Both the position numbers and the translations under genes were made by a program. The notes beneath the pieces were generated by a model. It was not told the DNA's origin. It did not search any database and saw only the letters and a program-made list of their open reading frames with translations. This document shows positions 9,600-19,251 of a stretch of DNA of 29,701 bases, one piece after another. The stretch comes from Chara braunii (taxonomy: Eukaryota > Streptophyta > Charophyceae > Charales > Characeae). The stretch covers positions 4,062,157 through 4,091,857 of the forward strand of contig BFEA01000052.1 of NCBI GenBank assembly GCA_003427395.1, written 5' to 3'. Each line of letters starts with the position of its first letter. Positions within the stretch are counted from its first letter, which is position 1.

Positions 9600-10190
9600 C
9601 TAAATCAGCCAGTTTGCTTGTTGACAAAAGTCAGACTTATCTCTTTGTGGGAATACACTAGGCAAGTGTGTTTTATGATCTGCATGTGTCTGACTGAGAA
9701 CAAACTGGATGTATCCATCCCACAACAGAAGTCTTTCCAAAACTACATCAAAGATTGTTGGACGTTCTGGCATATGCAAAAGCAACACATTCACGGGGAA
9801 ACAGACTGGTTCAGTGGACTGATTTACCTTGGTCTTGAACAGCAGGATAAATGACTCACACGGACATTCACAAGTGTCGTCGGAGGCTCAATTGGAATTA
9901 CAGTCCCTGCAACAACAACTTCAGGTTTTTGCCACACAACACTGGGAAGGTACATGCATTAGGGGACAATTGACCCATCATCAGACTGAAGGGTCAATGG
10001 ATAAAAAGTTATTCAGCCTGGCCCGCACACGTTCACGTAGAACAACGATAGAGGCACTATACAATCCACAGTTAGGGGGTCAGGAGGTAGCAACCTCCAC
10101 GTTTTGCCTGGTATGCAGACTGCAAAACCATAGAGCACATCTTCCTGCAATGCTTGGGGGCAGTACTTACATGGCGTTGGTGGGATAGGA
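9600..10190 (+). pseudogene. LINE ORF2 remnant: pre-RT linker joined to zf-RVT-like module
   Basis: Several frames carry LINE-like segments. The stretch containing NYIKDCWTFW (about 9740-9850) resembles the region after the LINE endonuclease. The stretch from about 9880 to 10090 (LELQSLQQQL, HWEGTCIRG, KKLFSLARTRSRRTTIEAL) resembles the linker that precedes RT. Without any RT between, the sequence goes straight to a Cys/His pattern (CLVC, then TIEHIFLQC and WRWW in the neighbouring frame, about 10107-10190) typical of the reverse-transcriptase zinc-binding module near the C terminus. This suggests an internal deletion of the whole RT domain. The assignment rests on motif spacing only and several frame changes are needed. 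Confidence 0.5.
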
Positions 10191-10191
10191 T

Positions 10192-10587
10192 ATGAGGAGT
10201 GGACCTCCCCCACACTTAAGGAAAGGGATGTGCTCAACCAGAGATGTTGAATCTACAATCCCAAAAAAGGTTTTAAAAACTGCCAAGGATGTGCACAGAT
10301 TCTTGATTTCCAGTTCAGCCCGACAACAAATCTCACCCATCTGCCCACCCTGCATGTGTGGGGGCAAGTTGATGAGGCATACCCTTGATAGAAGAATTTG
10401 CCATGCGGTCGATCTCACAATCATGTTCACAACTGAATTGTCGAAAATGCTTTCCACCCCCCTGAGGCATGCCATAGATCTTGGAAGAGTCCGGTATGCT
10501 GGACTCCGCTGTAGAGAAAACCCAACCACCAACGAAGTTGAACAAATCAGCGCCCAACCAAGGCAGCATTCAGTCCAAAGGGGTTAA
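10192..10587 (+). other. Unrecognised open frame, possible tail of the LINE remnant
   Basis: A 131-codon open frame containing a cysteine cluster (PICPPCMCGGK). It follows the zf-RVT-like module directly and could be 3' sequence of the same element. I do not recognise a domain. Adjacent frames also contain LINE-like patches, so the frame may be accidental. Confidence 0.25.
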
Positions 10588-11324
10588 CCACACCAACACC
10601 AAACCTTGGCCCATTTCTGATTCATTATGGGGTCCCATTGGTTCAAACTTCAAAGCTGTCTCATTCTCCTGCACAAGTTGGCTAGACTTCTAATACAGTT
10701 TATTATTGCTTATGTTGTCTCCTGTTGCTTACTCATCCCATGCTCCTCGGTTGGATTCTTTCTTCCTTTTACAAAAAGCGGGCACCATATAACATTATTG
10801 CATTCATCCTTACGAGTTGAACTCATGATCTGCTTATTGACAGTTACATGAGTGTGGCATTCAGCTACATGAGCTGTGTTTTTGAACCATTTCTCGATTT
10901 GTGTGTATCATCCTTGCCAAGGGGTCATGTGATCTTCTATGTATCGTTCCAATTAACAGATGTCCTAAGGGACACCTGGGTTGAATTCCACTCTGTTGAT
11001 ATCTTGATTTCCTCAGAACCTGCAGTGTTTTCACTCTCTAACAATATCTGCTCTGCAATCAGTGGGAGAGACGGTTAACGGGGGCCCAAATATTCGCCCT
11101 TTTCGTTGGCAATTGCGGTGCGAATTTCATCAAAAATTTTAAAAACAAAGGATACGAGACCATAGTGCAAACATCAAAAAAGGAAACAGGCCAAAAAGAA
11201 CGAAAAAAAAAACAAAAAAACACTATGAAACCCTAACACAAAGACACTGTCCGAGTCAAAATGAAGCGTCCAACGAATTCAACAAAATGCCAACTTTTTC
11301 ATTATTACTGCACACATGACGACG
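10588..11324. other. No recognised feature
   Basis: AT-leaning sequence with only short open frames and an A-rich patch at about 11125-11225. Nothing I can support as a gene or named repeat. Confidence 0.5.
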
Positions 11325-11330
11325 TGTGTG

Positions 11331-11390
11331 GCAGTAGCTCAGGGGCAGAGCTCAATCAGGAGGTTGTGGGTTCAATTTCAGTCGGTCCCA
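11331..11390 (+). repeat. tRNA-like head of a SINE
   Basis: A box-A-like TAGCTCAGGGGCAGAGC begins at 11335 and a box-B-like GGGTTCAATTTC lies at 11368-11379. This is the order and approximate spacing of an internal Pol III promoter. The anticodon arm is not intact, so this is not a functional tRNA. The sequence is read as a tRNA-derived SINE head. Confidence 0.5.
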
Positions 11391-11914
11391 ACCTCCTCTG
11401 TATGCACCTGTTGGTGTAACAGCATGACACCGCATGCACTTAGCCCCTGTTAGCACAGCTCAATTGATAGGGAGTGGGATCGGTAGATAGTATGTTGGGG
11501 CTTGGTCGGGAGCACCACTCTGCCGGGACATCACTATGGTGGTCCAACCATCCCCTCTTGGCACACCCCTTGACTCTACCCTGCCACCCAGTTAGAGTTA
11601 TCAGCCTTTACATGATAACCCCACGTCATCCTAGTCTGCTTGTGCTCCTGCAGCGACTATCAGCACCCAAACCCGATGGTGCCCAACAGAGAAGTTCTCA
11701 CACATCCCAACCGTCACACTTCCCCCCTGTAGATAGTACGAACCACCCAGCACCCCCTCTCCAGAGTAGGGTACCTTTTGACACTACCCTGCCCCTGCAG
11801 CAAGTTATCACCCAGCCCAACCGACAAACCCCTCCTTCAGAGTAATCTGGCCCTAACCCCTCCAGGAGAAGAGGTGGCCCCAGTGCGGATACTTTAGGTG
11901 CACAAAGTCGGGGA

Positions 11915-11990
11915 GGGGAGCCTAAATGGTTAGCGCATGTGGCCAGTACACAATGGCACATTGATCATGCCTGGAATTCAAATTGCCCGT
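11915..11990 (+). repeat. Second tRNA-like / SINE-head sequence
   Basis: GAGCCTAAATGGTTAGCGC (from 11919) resembles a tRNA D-arm and box A. GGAATTCAAATTGCC (about 11972-11986) resembles a decayed T-arm and box B. No complete cloverleaf is apparent. A weaker D-arm-like word (CAGCTCAATTGATAGG) occurs near 11457. These suggest SINE-derived sequence through about 11.3-12.0 kb. Confidence 0.4.
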
Positions 11991-12243
11991 ACAACAATGC
12001 TTCTCCAATAATTGCATTATCCAGGTCTGGGCGGGCTGTCTCACCCAGCGCTGGTGCCTGCAAGTACTCCTCGGTAGATCGTGTGGAATGTTGGGGGGTG
12101 TTCCTTGGTGTTCCTCAAGGTGCAGGAGTAGGGGGTGCGCCAGGGAAAACGTTGAGGTCAGGTGGGAGAGGCCTCAGAAATAGATTTAAAAAACAGAAAA
12201 AGCAAAAAGAACTCCTCAAGGAGTTAGAAAAAGGATCATGGAT

Positions 12244-12338
12244 GTCCATTGGGACATCCATCGAAATTGGAATGATGCAGAGAAGATTAGCATGGTCCCT
12301 GTGCAAGAATGACACGCAAAAGGGGGCAAAGGGAATTG
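12244..12338 (+). ncRNA. U6 snRNA-like sequence, probable pseudogene
   Basis: U6 is the catalytic RNA of the spliceosome. The window reads GTCC-loop-GGACATCC at its start (12244-12259), matching the plant U6 5' stem-loop, then AAATTGGAATGATGCAGAGA and AGATTAGCATGGTCCCTGTG followed by CAAGAATGACACGCA. These match the U6 ACAGAGA box, U4-pairing region and internal stem-loop in order. Differences from the canonical sequence I know include A to G in the ACAGAGA box and several C to T or G to A changes, the pattern of an old inactive copy. No T-run terminator follows, and no plant upstream element or TATA box is seen at the usual spacing. The 3' end is approximate. Confidence 0.85.
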
Positions 12339-13391
12339 GGGATACAGCTTTCAGAGGGAATGCTGGGACAGCAGAAATCTGGTAGTGAGTTGGGCGCAGG
12401 GGACTAGGGTTACAGGCGGTCGATAGGAAGGCTGTCTTGTGATCTTGAGGAGACGGGATAGGAAAAGAAGATGATGGTAGCTGTCTTTTGAGGTGTAGGA
12501 GGCGAATGTAGGCCCTTCCTGTCCAGTTCTGGAGCAGCATACTCAATGTATTCGCACCTTACTCGTGTGTGGATTTTCAACAGTTGGCATTTTTGGAGCA
12601 TACTTGGGGTGCACCTATGAGGTGTGAGTGCAGGAGAGTCGTGTGTGCACACTGCACGCACGGATCACGTAAGTTGTGCAATTTGCCCCTTGTGTGTGTG
12701 TTGGGGGGGGGGGGGAGAGAGCAGGATTTTGTTTGTTTGTTTTTCATTTGTGTATCTGAGAGAGAGACGGTGTTTTACATGTGTGTTTACATCCTTGTCG
12801 CAAGGATGACGTGCAAATTGAGAAATGGTAAACACTTTTACAGAATAACTGGGGAAAAGGCTACTCCACTTTCCATGAATCGCAGAGTATGTGAGCGTTA
12901 TCTCCGCTCCAATGAAATGCGTATCAGCTGCTTCACGCTTTGTGAAAGCACCGCATATAGTCCATACCAGGCTATTACCAGCTACTTCATGCTTCGTGAA
13001 AGCACCGTATTATCGCTAAAAGCCTAAAACAGTTAAAAAAAAGAGCAACCCTTGACACATCCGGCAACATCAGAACAATACCGAGGCCCCCGCGCAGGGC
13101 GCAGTGTCCCGGCCCTTCGCGGTGTACCAGGTACCCTTCTTTTGCGTGATCTGTTTGTATACCTGGTATTCCAGGCCTTCGCTTCACACGGACTATTCTG
13201 CGGATGCATCAGGGACCCTGTAGGCGGTTAATGTGAAACTCCTTCAATTCGAAGGTGACAGCATACAGTTTGCAACGCATCCACTCAGCATGTCATGTTC
13301 AGAACTTCGTCAACAAGAGAGTAAAAGCACGGGGATGGTAGGGAAGATAGAACAAGTATGTCTCCCGAACACAACCCTGATGGGTCAATCA
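12339..13391. other. No gene recognised; short direct repeat at 12925-13011
   Basis: Contains a G-run (about 12703-12714) and two imperfect copies of a 33-bp sequence (CAGCTGCTTCACGCTTTGTG and onward) at 12925-12957 and 12979-13011, 54 bp apart. Short open frames show no domain. No other feature is seen. Confidence 0.55.
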
Positions 13392-13420
13392 TTTTTTTTT
13401 TATTATTATTTTTTTTTTTA
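13392..13420 (-). other. A-rich 3' tail of the LINE
   Basis: On the minus strand this is two A-runs separated by AATAATAATA, located where the LINE 3' end is expected. It marks the left border of the element. Confidence 0.65.
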
Positions 13421-14345
13421 ATCTAAACAAGTCCTTATGGCCCTGGCTCCATTTCCATTCTGGGGAGCGGCAGTCCGGTTCCTATTCCACCGGCAAGTCA
13501 GAAAAAATAACACAACATGAGCAATTCACACACGCTTCCTTCCGTACGGCCGAAGGACCCCTGACCAGCATTGATTACTCCATGTATATGGAGGATTGAC
13601 TGTCAGCTTGCCCCGCTAAACCCTTTCCTCTCAGGCCCACTGAAGGAACCTGTCAGTTAGAAACGAGAAACCAAGAAAGGCCCTTAGCAGCAACGACCAC
13701 TCCCACCCCTCAGCCTCCCCAAAAAAACCGCCTATTGTCTACCAAGCCGCCTTAACCCTATTTACAGTACTTTAAAGTAGGCCTAGCCTCTGCTACCTTG
13801 AACTGGCTGGCTAAAACCCTTAAACCCTAAACCCTTGAGTCGCTACCGTCTGGCTAACCCCTTTAACCCTAGCCCCTACCCTATTCGTTCAAGTGGTATA
13901 CCTTCTCTAGTAGCCTTCCATTGATAGCGACCTGTAAACTGTGGTCCATAGCAACTTGGCCCACTTATGTGTCCTCACTTCCAGATCCATAACTTATACG
14001 GTACCTATCCTTCGATTAATGAAGAATACCGTATGTTCCGTCCTGAACCCGGGTATGTGGTAAGTCTATACTCTTGTCAGTTTGTCCTATCCTGGCCTTA
14101 GATTTCAGTCTTGCCCCACCTCTTGTGTCCTCAACCTTGGTCCTTGACCTTTGAATTTCGTTATGGATTCCTGTCTCTCTATGTATCCTTAGGTCCTTCG
14201 GATTGCTTGTCCTGTCTGAGACAGTCTTCGCAGCGTCTGGGTCTGAGCAAAGTCTCCTCCTCCTAGTCCCCACTTTAGAAGTCCTTTAGCCATGTCTTTG
14301 CCCTCGTACCTGATGCCTGGTACCTGATGTGGCACCTTTCTCACT
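13421..14345 (-). other. 3' non-coding part of the LINE, with short telomere-like words
   Basis: No domain is recognised. The + strand carries CCCTTAAACCCTAAACCCTT at about 13817-13836 and related AACCCTA words nearby; these are two to three telomere-type units, too few to call an interstitial telomere. The minus-strand open frame at 14016-14273 has no motif. Confidence 0.5.
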
Positions 14346-14920
14346 TCAGCTCATCAGCCCATCCGCTGCAGGTGTGGTCTGGGGCCTCCGGCCTGCTTCT
14401 GAATTGTGCCAGTCTTTCCAGCACACTCGGTCATTACGTAACTCAGCCACCTTACCATTCACCAGCCACTGTCTGGTAAACTTCTTCCTAACCTTTTCTT
14501 GCTGGTCCTCGTCCTCAGGCATCAACAGCCTTAACCTCTGCCATCTGCAGAGAATTTCAGCCTGTCGCATAGATCTTGTCTCCGCCCATACCTTCTCTCT
14601 TAGGTTGGACAGTCCTTCGATAGTCCTGGAGCATCTTTCCTTCCAACTGATCCATAGAGTCACTTTCCTGATCAGTCCGAACCACAACCTCTCTGTCTTC
14701 TGAAGATAATCGGGGATGTTAGTCCAGAGGAGGATTTGGATGGGGTGCTCGGGGAAGGGGGCATGGAAGAGGGAATCCCAGAGGGCTGAGGCCTGTGCCC
14801 AGTAATCTGTCGCCTCACTACATTGGATTTGGCAGTGAACTATGTAGTCTTGAGCCCCATCTGTACAGACTATGCATAGGTCCGAACTGGTGGGATCATT
14901 TTTTTGACATCTTGTATGTA
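14346..14920 (-). pseudogene. LINE ORF2 C-terminal zinc-binding (zf-RVT) module
   Basis: The minus-strand frame reads LCIVCTDGAQDYIVHCQIQC near 14820-14885, a C-x2-C then H-C/C pattern that matches the reverse-transcriptase zinc-binding module following plant-type LINE RT. It runs on into a 113-residue open frame (14346-14687) rich in Trp, Arg and Glu, which is the C-terminal tail. Upstream, from about 14920 to 15240, the frame is broken by several stops. The module probably helps RNA binding by ORF2, by family analogy. Confidence 0.7.
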
Positions 14921-15241
14921 GCCGAATTTAACTGTATAGTCGTATATGGGGACCTTGGACTTGACATTCCTCTCCCTGTCCGGTGTCCAGGCCCATTCTG
15001 CCGGGTCAGGTTCTGGACTGACGTGTCTGGTCTGAAGATTGATTTAGGCCACGACCCTAGTACTCTTACCTTCCTAAGTAGAAAGAAGTCCATGACTACC
15101 GATTCCACCTCTCTGTTTAATATAGACGCTATCTCATGTTTGGAAGGGGAAATCGGGAAGGAGGAGAAGAACGCTGTGGTGGTCGAACCCGGTTGCATGT
15201 GGGAGAATTGGAAGGCTCGTGAGGGAGGCGACTCTTGTACC

Positions 15242-16072
15242 TTAACCCCCCACTCTCCACGGTGACGCTTCACACAAGGTATCTTTCCAGTCTTGAGGGA
15301 TGAGGTTAATAATGTATTGGAGGTTAGATCCACGCCTATGACATCCCTTCAACTGCGTGCTCAGCTCCTGTTCGGTTACCCACTCTTTCCTTTCTTCACT
15401 CCATAGGTGGCCTACTTTCCATACCCCATTCTTGACCCATGATAACCATCTGTGATCTAAATGCAGGGGATTACCGCCTTCGTCTGTCGCCCATTGGTTG
15501 CCGAACAGCGGTTGTCTCAGAACCTCGTCTTTGGACCTTGGTCTATTAGTCTTCTTTGGCAGAATTTCTCTCCATATCAGAATCAGAGCTGTCCAGTATG
15601 GGGTGGGACGAGTGGCTTCCTCAGCTCTAGTTCCTCTTCTTGGTTTCCTCCGCCCTGTCTTGGGGCGCCATTCCTTGGTCATTACCCAGAACAGACCCGT
15701 CATGTTTTCTGGTGAGGCCACTGGCGCCAACGCTCTAATGCTATCTAAAGCTAGTTTGTTCCATGCGTTGCCAGGCTTCATCAGAAGCTTGATTATCCAT
15801 TTAGCTTGGAGGGCCCTTGTTTCCTGTCTAGGGTCTATAATCCCTAGACCCCCATACAGCGGTTTTCTCGTGATATACTGCCAGACAATCTTAGGAATAC
15901 AACCCTCTTTGTTGGGGTTCCCCGTCCATAAATAGGACCTTGCTCTGCGGTCAAGTTCCTTAATCGAGCTATCCGGTATTGTCCAGATTGAGGCTATATA
16001 CCACATCATAGAGAACACTGATGTGTTGAGACTAGGGCTCGACCAATTAGTGATGTAAAAGTGTTCCCCCAT
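15242..16072 (-). pseudogene. LINE ORF2, region after the RT palm (thumb / connector)
   Basis: A 276-residue open frame with the family's typical segments in order: WYIASIWTIPDSSIKELDRR, IPKIVWQYITRKPLYGGLGI (the YGGLGI-type motif common to plant LINE ORF2 after RT), ALQAKWIIKLL, and a basic middle (about residues 140-155). It overlaps the RT palm fragment at 16006-16072 in another frame, so one frameshift separates them. It is one of the best preserved parts of this copy. Confidence 0.85.
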
Positions 16073-16407
16073 CTCCCTAGTTTATTAATTTGCTTTGTCA
16101 GGACATTTTGGGCCATTTGGGGCGCCAGACCCTCCATCGTCATAAGGATGCCAAGGTAGCGGGTCGGGGTGTCCGGCGTTTCCCACGTCATGGCGGCCTC
16201 AGGCCCTTGCAGATGAGGGAGGTCCTCGTCTGATAGCCACCATCCTACCGTCTTTTTCCAGTTGATCCTCATCTCTAAGGCCAATCTGAAAGCTTTCACG
16301 GTTCTAGCCAAAGTTCTGAATGAGGAGTCTAAGGCTCTGATCAGGACAGTAAGGTCATCTGCGAACATGATTACTGTCGAGAAGTTCATATGGTGGGCTG
16401 ACCCCAC
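16006..16407 (-). pseudogene. LINE reverse transcriptase, palm motif C fragment
   Basis: Contains VIMFADDLTVLI near 16351-16380, the catalytic FADD box of LINE RTs, followed by a helix and then INWKKT and RYLGILM, matching RT motifs D and E. It lies directly downstream of the fragment carrying motifs A and B, separated by a short gap (16408-16446) with a frame change. Confidence 0.9.
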
Positions 16408-16446
16408 GTTGACCTCTGGGAGTCTGTGAATGGACGGGTCCTTGCG

Positions 16447-17094
16447 TCAGAATGATGCAATAGCTTCCATTACGAACAGGAAGATCGAGGGAGCTGGCGG
16501 ATCTCCTTGACGGACTGACCTAGAGATTGGGTAACATTCAGACAGCAAGCCATTTACCTGTACATAGCCTGTAGCATCGTTGTACAAGATGTGTATCCAT
16601 TTCCTAAAGTTTGGTCCCACTCCCATCTTCTCCATGCTTGCGTCTAGGAAGGTCCAGTTGACTTGGTCATACGCGTTTTCAAAGTCGAAGAAGATTATAG
16701 CTGTGTTTATCCTTTTTTCTCTGACCTTATTGGCTGCTTCATTTAGAGTCAATACGTTGTCCAGTATGTACCTCCCCCCAATGAAACCTGTTTGGTCGAT
16801 ATGGAAGCACTTATCAGACTTATTTGTTAATTCCATGATTCTAGCAGATAAGGCTTTGCCCAAGATCTTGTAGGGGAGCGTAAGGAGCAAAATAGGCATG
16901 TAGTACCTGATGTCCTCTTTATCTCCCTTCTTGTACAACAGAATAACTACGCTACTACTTAGGAGGCTTCCTAGTCCCCCTTTCGCCCAACTGTCGTTGT
17001 AGAAGTTTAGCAAGTCGCCACCCAAGAGTGGCCAGAATTTCTCCCAGAATTCTTTCGTTAACCCATCAATCCCTGGTGATTTATCATTGTTCAT
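16447..17094 (-). pseudogene. LINE reverse transcriptase, fingers and palm motifs A-B
   Basis: Contains NNDKSPGIDGLTKEFW (the start of LINE RT), VVILLYKKGDKEDI, the QTGFIGGRYI motif, IIFFDFENAYDQVNW (motif A with the first catalytic Asp), and RSVRQGDPPAPSIFLFVME (motif B). This enzyme copies the element RNA onto nicked genomic DNA. Just upstream, about 17095-17189 carries PLTSEELYQALKSM in the same frame and then a TGA, so a further frameshift lies between here and the linker. Confidence 0.93.
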
Positions 17095-17189
17095 ACTCTT
17101 GAGTGCTTGATATAGTTCTTCCGAAGTGAGTGGTCTGTTCCAGGTATTGTAACATCATTTGTCTTGCTTCCCTTGTGCCGGGTGGAGTA

Positions 17190-17197
17190 GGCGTCGG
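17190..17197 (+). repeat. Left 8-bp target-site duplication of the 2.4-kb insertion
   Basis: GGCGTCGG, identical to 19609-19616. Confidence 0.85.
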
Positions 17198-17569
17198 CTG
17201 TGTGTCTGAAAATAGATTCAACGCGGGTTCCGCGTTGAAAGATTCAACGCGTGTTGATTCCGCGTTGAATCCCCGTTGAAAAGCCCATTAGACGGGTTAC
17301 AACGGGACGCACGGTGATTTTTTTTTGCGGGCTAAAAATAATCAAAAATAAAAATAAAAAATATAGGATTGTAGATCGTTTTTAGCTTTACAACCTCATA
17401 TTTTTAGTTTTATTTTTTGAGCGTTTACTATATTTTTAAAAATTCAAAAATGTAAAGACAATGAAAATAAATAAAAAAAACAGATGAAACGAGTTTTTTA
17501 TTTTTTTGGTTACACTGAGATATCTTTAGGGCTAAAAAAAAAAAACCAGAAAAACAATTTGAAAATATA

Positions 17570-17577
17570 GGGTTATA
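17570..17577 (+). repeat. Left 8-bp target-site duplication of the nested hAT element
   Basis: GGGTTATA, identical to 18329-18336. Confidence 0.95.
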
Positions 17578-18328
17578 CAGGGTTGCCGGCGTTCGGGACG
17601 GGCCGAACGCCCGAACCCGAACGCCCGAACGTACGGGACCCCTTCGGAAGGCGTTCGGCCGTTCGGGCCGAACGCGGACCAAAAAAAAAAAAAAAAAAAA
17701 ATCAAAAAATTCCGAAAAAAACATATCTTATGGAGACAAATAAAATAAACAACATTTGCCTGGGCACTACATCCAAATTCTTTACCAAATTTGAATTAAA
17801 AATCAAATACAGAAAATAAACACTATGATAAAAATAAGAAAAAATAAAAAGAGAATTAAAATGAGTGAGTGTGCCAGCACCTTTTCGACACCGCCATCTT
17901 TGCCGATTTTTAATTATTTTTTGCCATTGACAAATTCCCTGAAAATTTACAGATATGTAGTTTACATAATCAATAACTCATTAAAAAGTTTTCAAAAAAT
18001 AATAAATTTTTTTAGGCCCCGAAATAAAGTAAAAACAAAAAGTAAAAGTGAAAAAAAACAAAATAGTGAGTGGGCAAGCACGTTTTGACACCCCCATCTT
18101 TGACGATTTTTAATGTTTGTTTGGCTTAGCAGAATAGCTTCAAAATTTATAGGTGTGTCATAGAGAACTCACAAAAAACAATTCAGAAAACAAAACTTGT
18201 TTTTAGGCCCTGAAATTGTTTTTGGTGGGGCCCGAACCTGGAGGTGTTCGGCCCCCGAACGAGACCCCGAACGCCCGAACGTTTGGGGGCCAGCCCGGGG
18301 GCCCCGAACATTCGGTCAGGTAACCCTG
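17578..18328. mobile_element. Nested hAT-type MITE, 751 bp
   Basis: The left terminus CAGGGTTGCC and the inverted right terminus CAGGGTTACC differ at one of ten positions, and CAGGG is the classic hAT start. The flanks are perfect GGGTTATA duplications. Subterminal zones (17583-17680 and 18228-18315) are dense in CCGAACGCC/GGCGTTCGG words in both orientations. The AT-rich interior contains a ~200-bp duplication. No coding sequence is present, so it would need a transposase from elsewhere. It lies wholly inside the 2411-bp element and is therefore younger than it. Confidence 0.93.
17864..18218 (+). repeat. Diverged ~200-bp tandem duplication inside the nested hAT MITE
   Basis: Copies at about 17864-18029 and 18065-18218 share the anchors AGTGAGTG, GCCATCTTTG / CCCATCTTTG, GATTTTTAAT and TTTTTAGGCCC in the same order with a 201-bp offset. 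Confidence 0.75.
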
Positions 18329-18336
18329 GGGTTATA
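18329..18336 (+). repeat. Right 8-bp target-site duplication of the nested hAT element
   Basis: GGGTTATA, identical to 17570-17577. Confidence 0.95.
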
Positions 18337-18434
18337 GACATTTCAAAGATGTGCAACAACATATATATATTTTTTTAACTTTATGTATAAAAAAAAATAT
18401 TCATATAAAAGCAAATACAAAAAGGAAAAACAGA

Positions 18435-18623
18435 CACACAACACACACAAACACACATAAACACACACACATATGCACACACACGCCAACAATCATGCAC
18501 ACATACACACACACACTCTTACAAACACACATACACAAACACACGTGCATACATACATATTTATGCACAGACACACTCTCACCCGCAGGCACACACATAC
18601 ACATGCGCGCACACACAGCACAC
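18435..18623 (+). repeat. Imperfect (CA)n microsatellite
   Basis: CACACA runs with scattered interruptions. The Cys/Val-rich and Thr/His-rich frames across it are artefacts. It lies between the two elements nested in the 2411-bp insertion. Confidence 0.9.
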
Positions 18624-19251
18624 CAGGGGCGAGGTCCCACTAGCAACGGGATAGGATAGGAAAGAGTTTGTGGGGCAGTTGAGTGACCCAAATCCTGCCG
18701 TGCAATACTCGTAATCCCACGGTCAGTATTTTACTTTTATTACCCGAAAAAGTAAGGAGATCTTCGTTCCCCTCCTCCTCTCCTTAACACTGGGCATGCC
18801 CGTGCAAAGAAAGCTTCCCGCTAAAATCTTTTCAATCGGTTGGGGGTGTTGCCAACCCCAAACGAGTGTCGGCCTTAGACCCACTGGATAGAAGATTTTC
18901 AGTATTTTAGGCTGTTGTGCAATTCTCTCATTGGGTGGAACCCTCCTTCAATCACCGAGTATATGGAGGGTGTCAGGATCAGTGCTGACAGAAGTCAAGT
19001 TTATTCCAGAAATGTGGCGGTTACTTTGATCACTGTTGTTGCAACCACCACCATCAGATCATTTGTGATCTGATGGCCGGGAAGCACTGCCGTGATTTCC
19101 GGTGGGAGGCCTCTGTTTCTTTTTTTTGTTTTTGTTTTTCTTTTGTTTTCTCAGCCGGGAAATTCGTCATGAACCTGTCAGGNCGCTGCCACTCAGTGTC
19201 ACACTGTATCGGCCACATTCCTATCCAGCTGCTAATAGGACCTCGCCCCTG
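18624..19251. mobile_element. Second nested inverted-repeat element, 628 bp, hAT-like termini
   Basis: The left end CAGGGGCGAGGTCC is mirrored exactly by GGACCTCGCCCCTG at the right end. The match continues inward to about 32 bp with roughly four differences. The flanks share GCACAC (18618-18623 and 19251-19256, the latter overlapping the last G), but the left flank is a CA repeat, so the true target length cannot be read. The interior has no transposase and includes one N at 19183. hAT is likely from the CAGGG-type start. Confidence 0.75.

Larger units (their letters stand above)
8095..9601 (+). repeat. Minisatellite array, ~68-bp unit, about 11 units, interrupted
   Basis: Units begin with TTTGCNTG and contain the anchors GGGTCTGG, GATGTCGCATCGACTGATCC and CTTTGCTCTTG. 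Unit starts are at 8095, 8162, 8231, 8294, 8362, 8430, 8498, 8567, 8645, then 9468 and 9537. Lengths run 67, 69, 63, 68, 68, 68, 69 and 78 bp. The ninth unit is split by the insertion at 8701-9447; joining its two halves with one target copy gives 68 bp. Because 68 is not a multiple of three the reading frame rotates from unit to unit, so the repetitive translations are not real proteins. Confidence 0.95.

Noticed and set aside
8095-9601. CRISPR-like repeat array
   Set aside because: Repeats are contiguous without unique spacers, the units are long and diverged, and the context is eukaryotic.
11939-12385. 148-codon frame on the + strand
   Set aside because: It runs through the tRNA-like and U6-like sequences, which explain the DNA better than a protein does.
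13380-13392. Target duplication of the LINE: GGTCAATCA next to its tail resembles CCTGATCAATCA near 23592
   Set aside because: The shared core is only about seven or eight bases with different neighbours, and the LINE 5' end is not defined, so it is not convincing.
13813-13836. Interstitial telomere (CCCTAAA)n
   Set aside because: Only two to three imperfect units are present, too few to distinguish from chance in CCCT-rich sequence.
18351-18691. His/Thr-rich and Cys/Val-rich frames near 18.4-18.7 kb
   Set aside because: They are translations of an imperfect CA microsatellite.
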